Source: Clostridia bacterium (lineage in GTDB: Bacteria; Bacillota; Clostridia; Saccharofermentanales; Saccharofermentanaceae). Taken from it: a stretch of DNA of 64,000 nt. Each line of letters starts with the position of its first letter. Position 1 is the first letter of the stretch. Positions 49,572-57,140 of this stretch are shown here, one piece after another. A model generated the notes under the pieces. The model did no database searches. It was not told where the DNA came from and saw nothing but the letters and a program-made list of their open reading frames with translations. The translations under genes were made by a program, and so were the position numbers. The DNA is taken from contig JAEEWG010000007.1 in the NCBI GenBank assembly GCA_016287245.1, positions 62,001 to 126,000 on the forward strand, written 5' to 3'.

Positions 49572-50876
49572 TCAAAGATGAATCGTGACAGAAAGGCGTT
49601 TCTCATCACACGGGGCTGCAACGATGCGGCCTTTGTGTTTTTCTACGACCGCCTTGGCGATGGAAAGGCCGATCCCGTGTCCCCCCGTCTCCGAGTTACG
49701 GGAACTGTCGGCGCGGTAGAAGCGCTCGAACATGCTCTTACAGGCCTGCTCATCAAGGGCTTCTTCCGTATCGTTGACCACCTTGATCTCTACACCCTTC
49801 TTATATCTACTGACAGAAAACTCGATCTTCCCGTTTTCCGGACAGTATTTCACGGCGTTATCGAGCACGATGGAAAGAAGAGACTCGATGGATTTTGTAT
49901 CTCCCTGGATGTGGACATTCTCCTCGATGTTCGTCGTGATCGTCTTTCTGGAGGCGATCGCAACTGCTTCAAAGGAACCGGCCTGTGTCTTCGAAAGCGA
50001 AGTCAGATCGAGATCCGTCATCTCCAGGACCGTGTTCGATTCTTCCATCTTCGAAAGAAGGATCAGATCCTGTGTCAGTTCCGAAAGCCGCTTCGTCTGA
50101 ATGCGGATATCGGAGAGCCATTCATTACCTTCTTCCATATCCATTTCCAGCACGTCCGCATCTGCTGAAATAATGGCCAGAGGTGTCTTGATCTCATGTC
50201 CCGCATCGGTAATGAAGCGCCTCTGTTTCTCATAGCTCTCCGCGACCGGACGGACGATCCGCTCGGAGGCGAGGAGGACCAGAATGAAGACACCTACCAG
50301 GCAGAGGAGCGAGGCAAAGATACTGATGTTTCGGAAGTTTCTAAAGTTCGCAAGGCTTGCGCCGCAGTCACGGAAGATGACCAGGCGGTTACCGGAATCA
50401 TCTTCTTCTCCAATAAGGTACCGATAGTCCTTGATGAATCCGGAGGACTTACCGGAACGCAGGGCTTGAGTGGCATATTTTTCTGCCATTCTATCAGAAA
50501 CGGCGGAAATGTTATCGAGATTTATGGGAATGATTTCGCCTTCCCCGGTGATCAGCACACTGAAAAAACGGGTCTCTTTCGCAAGCTCCGGAGAGTCCAG
50601 ACGGTCTTCGTCAAAGCGCATGGGGAAACGGGGGCCGGATCTTCCGGAGGAGAATCCTTCCTCATAGAATTCGGCGGGGTCCATGCCTTCCGGGAAGCCA
50701 AAACGATCCTCATCGAAAACGCCGCCGTTTTCCATAAGCATCTCCAGGATATCATCACTTTCAGATACGACCTGACGGAAATTGGATACGTTGATGCCGC
50801 CGATCATGACGACCAGCACCAGAAATACGGCGACCATAGAAATCAATATAAGACGGATACGAAGTTTTCTGATCAT
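49572..50876 (-). CDS. Sensor histidine kinase
   Basis: A 434-residue kinase. Membrane segments lie at about 8-30 and 178-203, with an extracytoplasmic sensor region between that is rich in Asp, Glu, Phe and Gly. The phosphorylated His is in FITDAGHEIKTPLAII. The ATP-binding part has LDNAVKYCPENG, MFERFYRADSSRN and GGHGIGLSIAKAV. The ATG overlaps the stop of the response regulator (ATGA). The pair is divergent from the VTC operon, whose control region has phased TTAAGGTT sites, so that operon is the likely target. Confidence 0.93.
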   Translation of the reverse strand: MIRKLRIRLILISMVAVFLVLVVMIGGINVSNFRQVVSESDDILEMLMENGGVFDEDRFGFPEGMDPAEFYEEGFSSGRSGPRFPMRFDEDRLDSPELAKETRFFSVLITGEGEIIPINLDNISAVSDRMAEKYATQALRSGKSSGFIKDYRYLIGEEDDSGNRLVIFRDCGASLANFRNFRNISIFASLLCLVGVFILVLLASERIVRPVAESYEKQRRFITDAGHEIKTPLAIISADADVLEMDMEEGNEWLSDIRIQTKRLSELTQDLILLSKMEESNTVLEMTDLDLTSLSKTQAGSFEAVAIASRKTITTNIEENVHIQGDTKSIESLLSIVLDNAVKYCPENGKIEFSVSRYKKGVEIKVVNDTEEALDEQACKSMFERFYRADSSRNSETGGHGIGLSIAKAVVEKHKGRIVAAPCDEKRLSVTIHL

Positions 50877-51547
50877 GGCTCGATCTCCAGGGAATATCCG
50901 GCGTTACGCGTGGCTTTGATCTTCACATTGGCATCGATGGAAGCAAGCTTTTTTCTAAGATAGGAAAGGTTCGTCCATACGACGTTGATGTCCGCGTCTG
51001 AATCCAGGCCCCAGACCTTATCCATAAAGCGGTCAGTCGAGATCAGGACGCCCGGATTGGCCATGAGGTATTCCATCATCTGGAATTCCTTGGCCGCGAG
51101 CTTAACGGATCCCGTCGGGGTCTTAAGCTCAAAATTGGCACGGTTCAGAGCGACATTGCCGTAACGGAGAGTGTTATCGGCCACCGGCGTGACCGTTCTC
51201 GTGATGGCACGCAGACGTGCCAGAAGCTCTCGGCTCTCAAAGGGCTTGGTCAGATAGTCATTCGCACCGAGGTCCAGCCCTTCGACTTTATCATCGACCT
51301 GAGATTTGGCAGTAAGCATCATGACAGGAAGGGAAAGGCCCTTCTCACGGATCTTTTGCAGCACGGAAAAACCGTCGAGTTTCGGCATCATGACATCCAG
51401 GATCGCGCAGTCATAATCCCCTGTAAGGAGATAGTCGAGAGCATCCTGCCCGTCGAACACCGCGTCCACGGAGTAGTTGTTCTTCGTAAGGATCGCGGTC
51501 AGCGCCCGCGACATGGATTTTTCGTCTTCTGCCAATAAGATCTTCAT
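50873..51547 (-). CDS. OmpR-family response regulator
   Basis: A 224-residue regulator. Receiver: MKILLAEDEKSMSRAL, phospho-acceptor Asp in CAILDVMMPKLDG, Lys in NDYLTKPFESREL. The winged helix (about 125-222) has LAAKEFQMMEYLMANPGV and ends ATRNAGYSLEIEP. It is the first gene of a two-gene operon with the kinase. The region just upstream, shared with the divergent VTC gene, holds its probable binding sites. Confidence 0.94.
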   Translation of the reverse strand: MKILLAEDEKSMSRALTAILTKNNYSVDAVFDGQDALDYLLTGDYDCAILDVMMPKLDGFSVLQKIREKGLSLPVMMLTAKSQVDDKVEGLDLGANDYLTKPFESRELLARLRAITRTVTPVADNTLRYGNVALNRANFELKTPTGSVKLAAKEFQMMEYLMANPGVLISTDRFMDKVWGLDSDADINVVWTNLSYLRKKLASIDANVKIKATRNAGYSLEIEP

Positions 51548-51645
51548 AAAAACATATCCCTCATATCAGAAATAGTATTTTCCCTTATTTCCCTAATTAT
51601 ACAGTAAAACCGTCTGTTTTCGGCATTTAACAAGTTTTCAGGGCT

Positions 51646-51680
51646 TTAAGGTTGTCTTAAGGTTAACAGGCTAACCTTAA
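51646..51680. promoter_or_regulatory. Phased TTAAGGTT sites, probable response-regulator operator
   Basis: TTAAGGTT occurs at 51646-51653 and 51657-51664, exactly 11 bp apart. The second copy is also one arm of a perfect inverted repeat, TTAAGGTTA (51657-51665) with TAACCTTAA (51672-51680). This fits an OmpR-type dimer site between the regulator gene and the VTC operon. Confidence 0.6.
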
Positions 51681-51710
51681 ATCAAGATTAAAGCCAGGAG
51701 GAAACATAAG

Positions 51711-52439
51711 ATGCTTTACCAAAGTGTTTTCCAAAGATATGAAATCAAATATATCCTGACAAGATCCCAGGCCCAGATGCTCAAAGAAGCCATTTCCGGG
51801 AGAATGAAGATCGACGAATACGGTCCAACGACTATAAGAAATATCTATTATGATACGGACGACTATAAACTGATCAGAAAGTCTCTCGACAAGCCGGTCT
51901 ATAAGGAAAAACTCCGGATCCGGAGTTACCGGTACGCCACAAACGAAGACCCGGTCTTCATAGAGCTGAAGAAGAAATACGACGGAGTCGTGTTCAAAAG
52001 AAGACTGGAGGCGGAAAACTTCTCGGTAATGGACTGGCTCCTGGGATTCGGTGAAGCTCCGTCGGACAGTCAGATCGCCCGCGAGATCACCTATGTCCGT
52101 GACCTGTATAAGGATTTGAAACCGAAGGCTTTTATCTCCTACACGAGAGAAGCATATGTGCCGGAGGACGGATCGGAACTTCGAATTACATTCGATACCG
52201 AGGTGCTGGGCAGAGACCATGACATGAGCTTTTCGAGCGGAATCTACGGAGATCGTATCCTCCCAGACAATAAGGTGCTCATGGAGATCAAAGTGCCGGG
52301 CGTGATGCCCATTTGGCTCACCAGGCTCCTGAGTAAAAATGGGATACGGAAAACCGCATTTTCCAAATATGGCGAGTATTACATGAATCGAATCAGAGAC
52401 AAAGAAAACGAATGGAAAGGAGAGATCCTCTATGCTTAA
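51711..52439 (+). CDS. VTC-domain protein (polyphosphate polymerase-like)
   Basis: A 242-residue soluble protein of the VTC family, whose fungal members make polyphosphate from ATP inside a basic tunnel. Conserved blocks are QRYEIKYILTRSQA, RNIYYDTDDY, YKEKLRIRSYR, FIELKKKYDGVVFKRR and LMEIKVPG. These carry the tunnel Lys, Arg and Glu residues. Bacterial copies are often next to a DUF4956 membrane protein, as here, with which it overlaps by eight bases. In bacteria the product is not settled. CAGGAGG precedes the ATG. Confidence 0.9.
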   Translation: MLYQSVFQRYEIKYILTRSQAQMLKEAISGRMKIDEYGPTTIRNIYYDTDDYKLIRKSLDKPVYKEKLRIRSYRYATNEDPVFIELKKKYDGVVFKRRLEAENFSVMDWLLGFGEAPSDSQIAREITYVRDLYKDLKPKAFISYTREAYVPEDGSELRITFDTEVLGRDHDMSFSSGIYGDRILPDNKVLMEIKVPGVMPIWLTRLLSKNGIRKTAFSKYGEYYMNRIRDKENEWKGEILYA

Positions 52440-53118
52440 GAATATCTACGACACACTGATGGGAACAACAACCATATCGATCACATCTTTTCTTATACCG
52501 GTGATGGCATCCCTTCTGCTCGGACTGCTGTTCGCACTGGTCTACATGAAGATGAATCATGCCAGCCGCTCCTTCATCGGCACACTTGCGATCCTTCCGA
52601 CGATCGTCTGTGTCGTCATCATGGCAGTCAACGGCAACATCGGGGCAGGCGTCGCTGTGGCCGGCGCATTCAGCCTCGTCCGGTTCCGTTCCGCACCCGG
52701 AAGCGCAAGCGAGATCGGATCGCTGTTTCTGGCCATGACCATGGGCCTTCTGACCGGCATGGGCTTTATCATCTACGCCGCTCTCTTTATCCTGATCGCC
52801 GGGACCGCTCTCATGCTCTATAGTGCGATGGGATTAGGCGAGGGAGGAAATGCCCGAAGAAGGAGCCTTCGCATCACGATCCCTGAAGACCTTGATTATG
52901 CGGGCGTCTTCGACGAGATCTTCGATAAATACACGATATCCCATAAGCTGATGTCTACCAAGACCGCCGGTATGGGTTCGGTATTTAAACTCAGTTATGA
53001 GATAGAGCTGAAAGAGGGCTCGTCCGAAAAATCCCTGATCGATGAGATCCGCTGCAGAAACGGCAATCTCGACATCAACCTGTCGGTCATCATGGGAAGA
53101 GAAGCGACAGAACTCTGA
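52432..53118 (+). CDS. DUF4956 membrane protein
   Basis: A 228-residue protein with about four membrane segments in the first 140 residues, a pattern including GAGVAVAGAFSLVRFRSAPGSASEIG, and a cytosolic C-terminal domain of about 85 residues. This matches DUF4956, whose genes sit beside VTC genes in many Bacillota. It probably forms a membrane complex with the VTC protein. The ATG lies inside the VTC gene, after GGAGAG. Confidence 0.88.
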   Translation: MLKNIYDTLMGTTTISITSFLIPVMASLLLGLLFALVYMKMNHASRSFIGTLAILPTIVCVVIMAVNGNIGAGVAVAGAFSLVRFRSAPGSASEIGSLFLAMTMGLLTGMGFIIYAALFILIAGTALMLYSAMGLGEGGNARRRSLRITIPEDLDYAGVFDEIFDKYTISHKLMSTKTAGMGSVFKLSYEIELKEGSSEKSLIDEIRCRNGNLDINLSVIMGREATEL

Positions 53119-53203
53119 TTGGAATTGGAAGCGTAAATAGAAGAAGTACAGGGTAGAGAAAAAGAAAGGAAAAAGGAACTTTTCAATCGAAAGGAGTATC
53201 ACT

Positions 53204-54610
53204 ATGAAGAACAAGAACAAAACGATCATCACGATAGCTACCTGCCTTCTGCTGGCGGGAGGACTCGGTGCCACCGCCTACTTCGCGGGAACGAAGAACG
53301 GATCTTCTTCCACGGAAAAGACCGAAGCGAATAATAAAACAGATGATTCTAACAAATCCGGAAATAAAGGAAATTCCGGCAGTTCCGGAAATGCGGATCA
53401 GGAAGACAATACAGGTGCGACGGTGGCCGATATGGCGCTGAAGATCACGGACAAGGATAAGGACACGTCCTATTCCGGTGCGGAGAGCAAACTTATCAAG
53501 CTGACAGATGATTCGGGGACTGTGAAGATCACCGAGGAAGGCACATATGTCGTGACCGGCTCGAGCTCTGACGGCATGCTCATCATCGATGTCGATAAGG
53601 AAGAAGATGTACATCTCATTCTTAAGGATGCAACGATCAACAGCAGTACTTCGGCGGCGATCTATGTACTCTCCGCAGATGAGGTATATATCACATTAGA
53701 AGGAGACAATGTCCTCTCCAATGGAGGACAATACGTCGCCATCGATGAGAACGATATCGATGCTGTGATCTTTTCCAAAGACGACCTGACGATCAACGGA
53801 AGCGGTTCTCTTACCATCGATACCGAAGCGAATCATGCGATCGTCTGCAAGGACGATATGGTGATCACAGGCGGCAACTTCGACATCAATGCCAAGGTCG
53901 ATGCGATCAACACCAACGATTCTCTGGCGATCACTGATGGTACATTCAAGATCAGTTGTGGTGACGATGCGATCCATACCGACGGGATCTTGCAGATCGA
54001 TGGCGGCAACTTCGATATCACAGCAGCCGAAGGCCTGGAAGGAACATACATCACGATCAATGATGGTACCCTCGTCATCAACGCCAGCGATGATGGTATC
54101 AATGCCGGTCAGAAGGTCCCGGACTACACGCCGACCGTAATCATCAACGGCGGTGACATCACCATCACCATGGGCGCCGGCGACACCGACGGTATCGATG
54201 CTAACGGCAACATCTACATCAATGGCGGCACGACCCGTATCACTGGTCAGTCCACGATCGACTATGACGGTGTCGCGGAGAAGAACGGCGGAACGCTGAT
54301 CATCAACGGCGAAGAAACAGATACGATCCCGAACCAGTTCCTGGGCGCCCCGAACGGCCAGGGCGGTCCGGGTGGAAATGGCGGCCGCGGCAACATGGGC
54401 CAGATACCGGATGGCTTCGACGGCCAGTTCCCAGGTGGCTTCGATGGACAGTTCCCGAGTGGCTTTGACGGTCAGATGCCGGAGGGCTTCGATGGACAAT
54501 TCCCGGGAGGGAAGCAGGGAGATTCCTTTGACGATCAGCAACAGGGAAACAAAGGACGTCAGGATCGAAGATCCGCATCCGCTAACAACAGCGATGCTGA
54601 GAGCCTGTAA
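53204..54610 (+). CDS. Cthe_2159-like carbohydrate-binding beta-helix protein
   Basis: A 468-residue exported protein. An N-terminal hydrophobic segment (about 8-28) is an anchor or signal peptide, followed by a Ser/Asn/Gly/Lys linker to about 75. Residues about 80-375 have the repeating strands of a right-handed parallel beta-helix, with many INGGxxxIxxxxDGI turns (DLTINGSGSLTID, ISCGDDAIHTDG, ITAAEGLEGTYITIN). This matches the Cthe_2159 polysaccharide-binding family. The tail has a Gly-rich stretch and short repeats of the form GFDGQFPGG (54411-54512). It is the last gene of the VTC operon and is the likely surface part of that system. Confidence 0.88.
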   Translation: MKNKNKTIITIATCLLLAGGLGATAYFAGTKNGSSSTEKTEANNKTDDSNKSGNKGNSGSSGNADQEDNTGATVADMALKITDKDKDTSYSGAESKLIKLTDDSGTVKITEEGTYVVTGSSSDGMLIIDVDKEEDVHLILKDATINSSTSAAIYVLSADEVYITLEGDNVLSNGGQYVAIDENDIDAVIFSKDDLTINGSGSLTIDTEANHAIVCKDDMVITGGNFDINAKVDAINTNDSLAITDGTFKISCGDDAIHTDGILQIDGGNFDITAAEGLEGTYITINDGTLVINASDDGINAGQKVPDYTPTVIINGGDITITMGAGDTDGIDANGNIYINGGTTRITGQSTIDYDGVAEKNGGTLIINGEETDTIPNQFLGAPNGQGGPGGNGGRGNMGQIPDGFDGQFPGGFDGQFPSGFDGQMPEGFDGQFPGGKQGDSFDDQQQGNKGRQDRRSASANNSDAESL

Positions 54611-54627
54611 GAAGGACAGAAAGAGGA

Positions 54628-54897
54628 TTACGGCCTGAAGAGGATTTTGCTGCCACTCGGGCCGTAAAAAATTTGCTTGGTATGGGGACTCTTCATTCCA
54701 GACACTGATATTTGGAGCTCCGGGCCGTAAAAATCGCTGTTTTTCTGCTTTCTGAAGAAAGATTTACGGCCCCGAACCGAAAAAAGAAGCCTTCGGAATG
54801 AAAATGAACCTGAAAACCCTTCGATTTTACGGCCCCGAGCAGGAAAATGATGCCTCTGGAATGAATTCCGAGCTCTTTCCCGATTTCATTTACGGCC
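54628..54897. repeat. Array 3: TTACGGCC / GGCCGTAA sites with 63-bp period
   Basis: In the gene-free stretch 54611-55021, 8-bp sites recur: GGCCGTAA at 54660 and 54723 (63 bp apart), TTACGGCC at 54764, 54827 and 54890 (63 bp apart), and one more TTACGGCC at 54628 out of phase. A second motif keeps a fixed place: GGAATGA lies 25 bases before TTACGGCC (54795-54801 and 54858-54864), and its reverse TCATTCC lies 25 bases after GGCCGTAA (54693-54699). The left and right halves are thus mirror images around about 54747. The period equals six helical turns. No ORF is supported. Confidence 0.8.
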
Positions 54898-54961
54898 TGG
54901 GGAAGTAATGTTACAAGTGCATCCTGAGATACGCAGGTAGGATAATCATGGATTCCGCTGT

Positions 54962-54999
54962 AAGAAAAGGACCGTCTCCGAAGAGACGGTCCTTTGGAT
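54962..54999. terminator. Intrinsic terminator, probably bidirectional
   Basis: A perfect 13-bp stem, AAAGGACCGTCTC (54966-54978) with GAGACGGTCCTTT (54983-54995), and a 4-base loop. On the minus strand it is followed by a T-rich run, so it ends the gene at 55022. Confidence 0.85.
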
Positions 55000-55021
55000 T
55001 TTCCTATAAGCAATCAGGAAA

Positions 55022-56959
55022 TCATCTTGCTTTGCTGTAGACGTAGTTGGCTGAGCCACCGGCTACGTACTTGGAACCATCCTTGTGATACGGGAATACC
55101 CAGTAGAAGGTCCAGTCAGTCTTGGAGGCTTTGGTATCCGGGAAAGTAGTTCCGGAAGCCATTCCGATGTAGCCGTATTTTCCGCCCGGACGAATACCGT
55201 AGATGAGGTAACCCTCCGCACCTTCAGATGCGGTCCAGGTCAGCGTGACCTTGCCGGCTGTGCCGTTGGCTTTAAGGTTAGTAACTGCGGGGCAGCATCC
55301 CTTTGCATATACATACTTGTCGCACATACCTGCATGGATCTTACCGGATGCGTCCTTGACATACGGGAATACCCAGTAGTAGTTGTAGTCATCCACGAGA
55401 GCCGCTGTATCTACATATGAAGTCGATTTCGCCGAAGTTGTCATACCCAGGTAGGAATACTTGTTATTCTTCTTCCCATAGATAAGATATCCGTCTGCGT
55501 TTTTATCCTGATTCCAGGAGATACGGACCCGATTCTTTCCTGCGGAAACGGCACGAAGTCCGCTTATCGGTTCCGGAGTAGTACGGATACCACTGGGATC
55601 AATACCGCATTCTAAACAGACGTCCTTGAATCCTCTATAAACAGCCTCTCTGTCTATCTTTCCGCGGGCGTAATCTTTTGCCAATAATTCCCACATAGAG
55701 TTCAGGTCCCTGTCATAGATGCATTTACTTTTTCCAGTAGCAGACTTGCCGGCCGCAATGAAAACCGGATAAGTATCCTGTCCGCCCATACCTTCACTAT
55801 CAATGACGCCGTTTGTTTTCTTTAAAACGGCCATGGAAGTGACAGTATCCTTATAAGCAAGCATATTCGTAGAAGCGCTGGCTGCCTGATACTGAAGTCC
55901 GGAAGTAGATGTATCGAGAGTGACCCACTCCAGGAATTTCGCGATGAAGGCCTTTTTGTCTGCATTCTTTATAGAAGTCTTATTGGCCATAAACCAGTTG
56001 CCGCCCCACCAGAATCCGACAGGGGACGGGCAGGCTTTCCAGGTAGTGGTTATATGGTCTCTCATAACATAATTGTAGATCCAGGCCGATCCGAAGAAGG
56101 CAAACACTTTATTGTTGGCCATATCACTATACCATTCGGAACTCCACTCTGTATGGTCAGCATAACACCAGCCATTCTGGCAGAATTTTCTGGCAAGATC
56201 CAGATATTCACTTCTTGCCGGATCGACGGAAGCCTTTCCATTGGTCACCCACGGAGTGGTGGCTGATTTCTCACAGACATTCCACAGATTGTAGATATTG
56301 GATACGGAATAATACCCTTTCTCCTTAAGCTTGCTGGAGGCAGAAAGGAACTTGCTCCAGCTTCCGGAGCCGCCGCCAACGATCGAGCTGATCTTGGAAG
56401 GATCGTCTGTTCCGAAGGTTTTCTTGGCAATGGTGGTGTTATAGAACATAACTCCAGGTGTGCTCAGAAAACCCAAGGCAACAATGTTGCCATTTGCGGT
56501 TTTTCCCAGGTCCTGGGAATACTGCATGATCTCTGCGGAACTAAGCTTCGTGCTGAAGTTGGAGATGAAGCTGGAATACGGGGCAGCATACGAAGCCATA
56601 TCTCCCTTTGTGTAGTTGAGAAGCATATCCGAATCGGCCACATAGATATCAGGTGCATCTGCGTTTCCAGCCGAAAGCTTCGCATTCAGAAGAGTTTCAT
56701 AACTACCGTGCGCAGTGTCGGTGACATAAGTAGTGACCTTGTACTTTGATTTCAGACTGGGATTTGCTTCAAAAAACGCATTTACCATGTCTGGTACGTC
56801 CACCGCTAAATATGGTGAATACAGATTGATATTGATGCTGCCATTTCCGCAGGTCGTTTTCTGTGTATCCGTACGGACAGAAGCAGAGACTCCTGCGGGG
56901 ACCAGCGCGGTAACGGCGATGCTGGCGGCAGCCGCGAAAGAGAGAAGTTGTCGTTTCAT
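55022..56959 (-). CDS. Secreted solute-binding-like protein with two FnIII-like repeats
   Basis: A 645-residue exported protein. The signal peptide ends near residue 26 (VSASV) with no lipobox, so it is secreted or held by other means. Residues about 35-440 resemble an extracellular solute-binding protein: NGSININLYSPY, NADAPDIYVADSDMLLNYTKG and FFGSAWIYNYVM. Residues about 465-645 hold two fibronectin-type-III-like repeats (NADGYLIYGKKNNKYSYLG and GAEGYLIYGIRPGGKYGYIG, each ending YYWVFPY or FYWVFPY). The same repeat pair ends four other proteins in this window. No transporter genes are near. It starts at an ATG with AGGTATG-like sequence upstream. Confidence 0.85.
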   Translation of the reverse strand: MKRQLLSFAAAASIAVTALVPAGVSASVRTDTQKTTCGNGSININLYSPYLAVDVPDMVNAFFEANPSLKSKYKVTTYVTDTAHGSYETLLNAKLSAGNADAPDIYVADSDMLLNYTKGDMASYAAPYSSFISNFSTKLSSAEIMQYSQDLGKTANGNIVALGFLSTPGVMFYNTTIAKKTFGTDDPSKISSIVGGGSGSWSKFLSASSKLKEKGYYSVSNIYNLWNVCEKSATTPWVTNGKASVDPARSEYLDLARKFCQNGWCYADHTEWSSEWYSDMANNKVFAFFGSAWIYNYVMRDHITTTWKACPSPVGFWWGGNWFMANKTSIKNADKKAFIAKFLEWVTLDTSTSGLQYQAASASTNMLAYKDTVTSMAVLKKTNGVIDSEGMGGQDTYPVFIAAGKSATGKSKCIYDRDLNSMWELLAKDYARGKIDREAVYRGFKDVCLECGIDPSGIRTTPEPISGLRAVSAGKNRVRISWNQDKNADGYLIYGKKNNKYSYLGMTTSAKSTSYVDTAALVDDYNYYWVFPYVKDASGKIHAGMCDKYVYAKGCCPAVTNLKANGTAGKVTLTWTASEGAEGYLIYGIRPGGKYGYIGMASGTTFPDTKASKTDWTFYWVFPYHKDGSKYVAGGSANYVYSKAR

Positions 56960-57082
56960 TATACATACCTCCGATTTGTGTACTTCAGTAGTTAGACTAT
57001 CAACTACAAAAGTTTCATCACTGTTAGAAAAAATTATTTTCAGGATTTAACTCGACTTAGGAGATACTTTTTTGCAAGTAAA

Positions 57083-57111
57083 AAGGACCGCCTCTTCCGA
57101 GGCGGTCCCTT
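57083..57111 (-). terminator. Intrinsic terminator between the two paralogs
   Basis: AAGGACCGCCTC pairs with GAGGCGGTCCCTT around a 4-base loop. On the minus strand a T-rich run follows (TTTTTACTTGC side). Confidence 0.8.
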
Positions 57112-57140
57112 GGTGTTTTCTATAAACTATCTGCGAAAGA

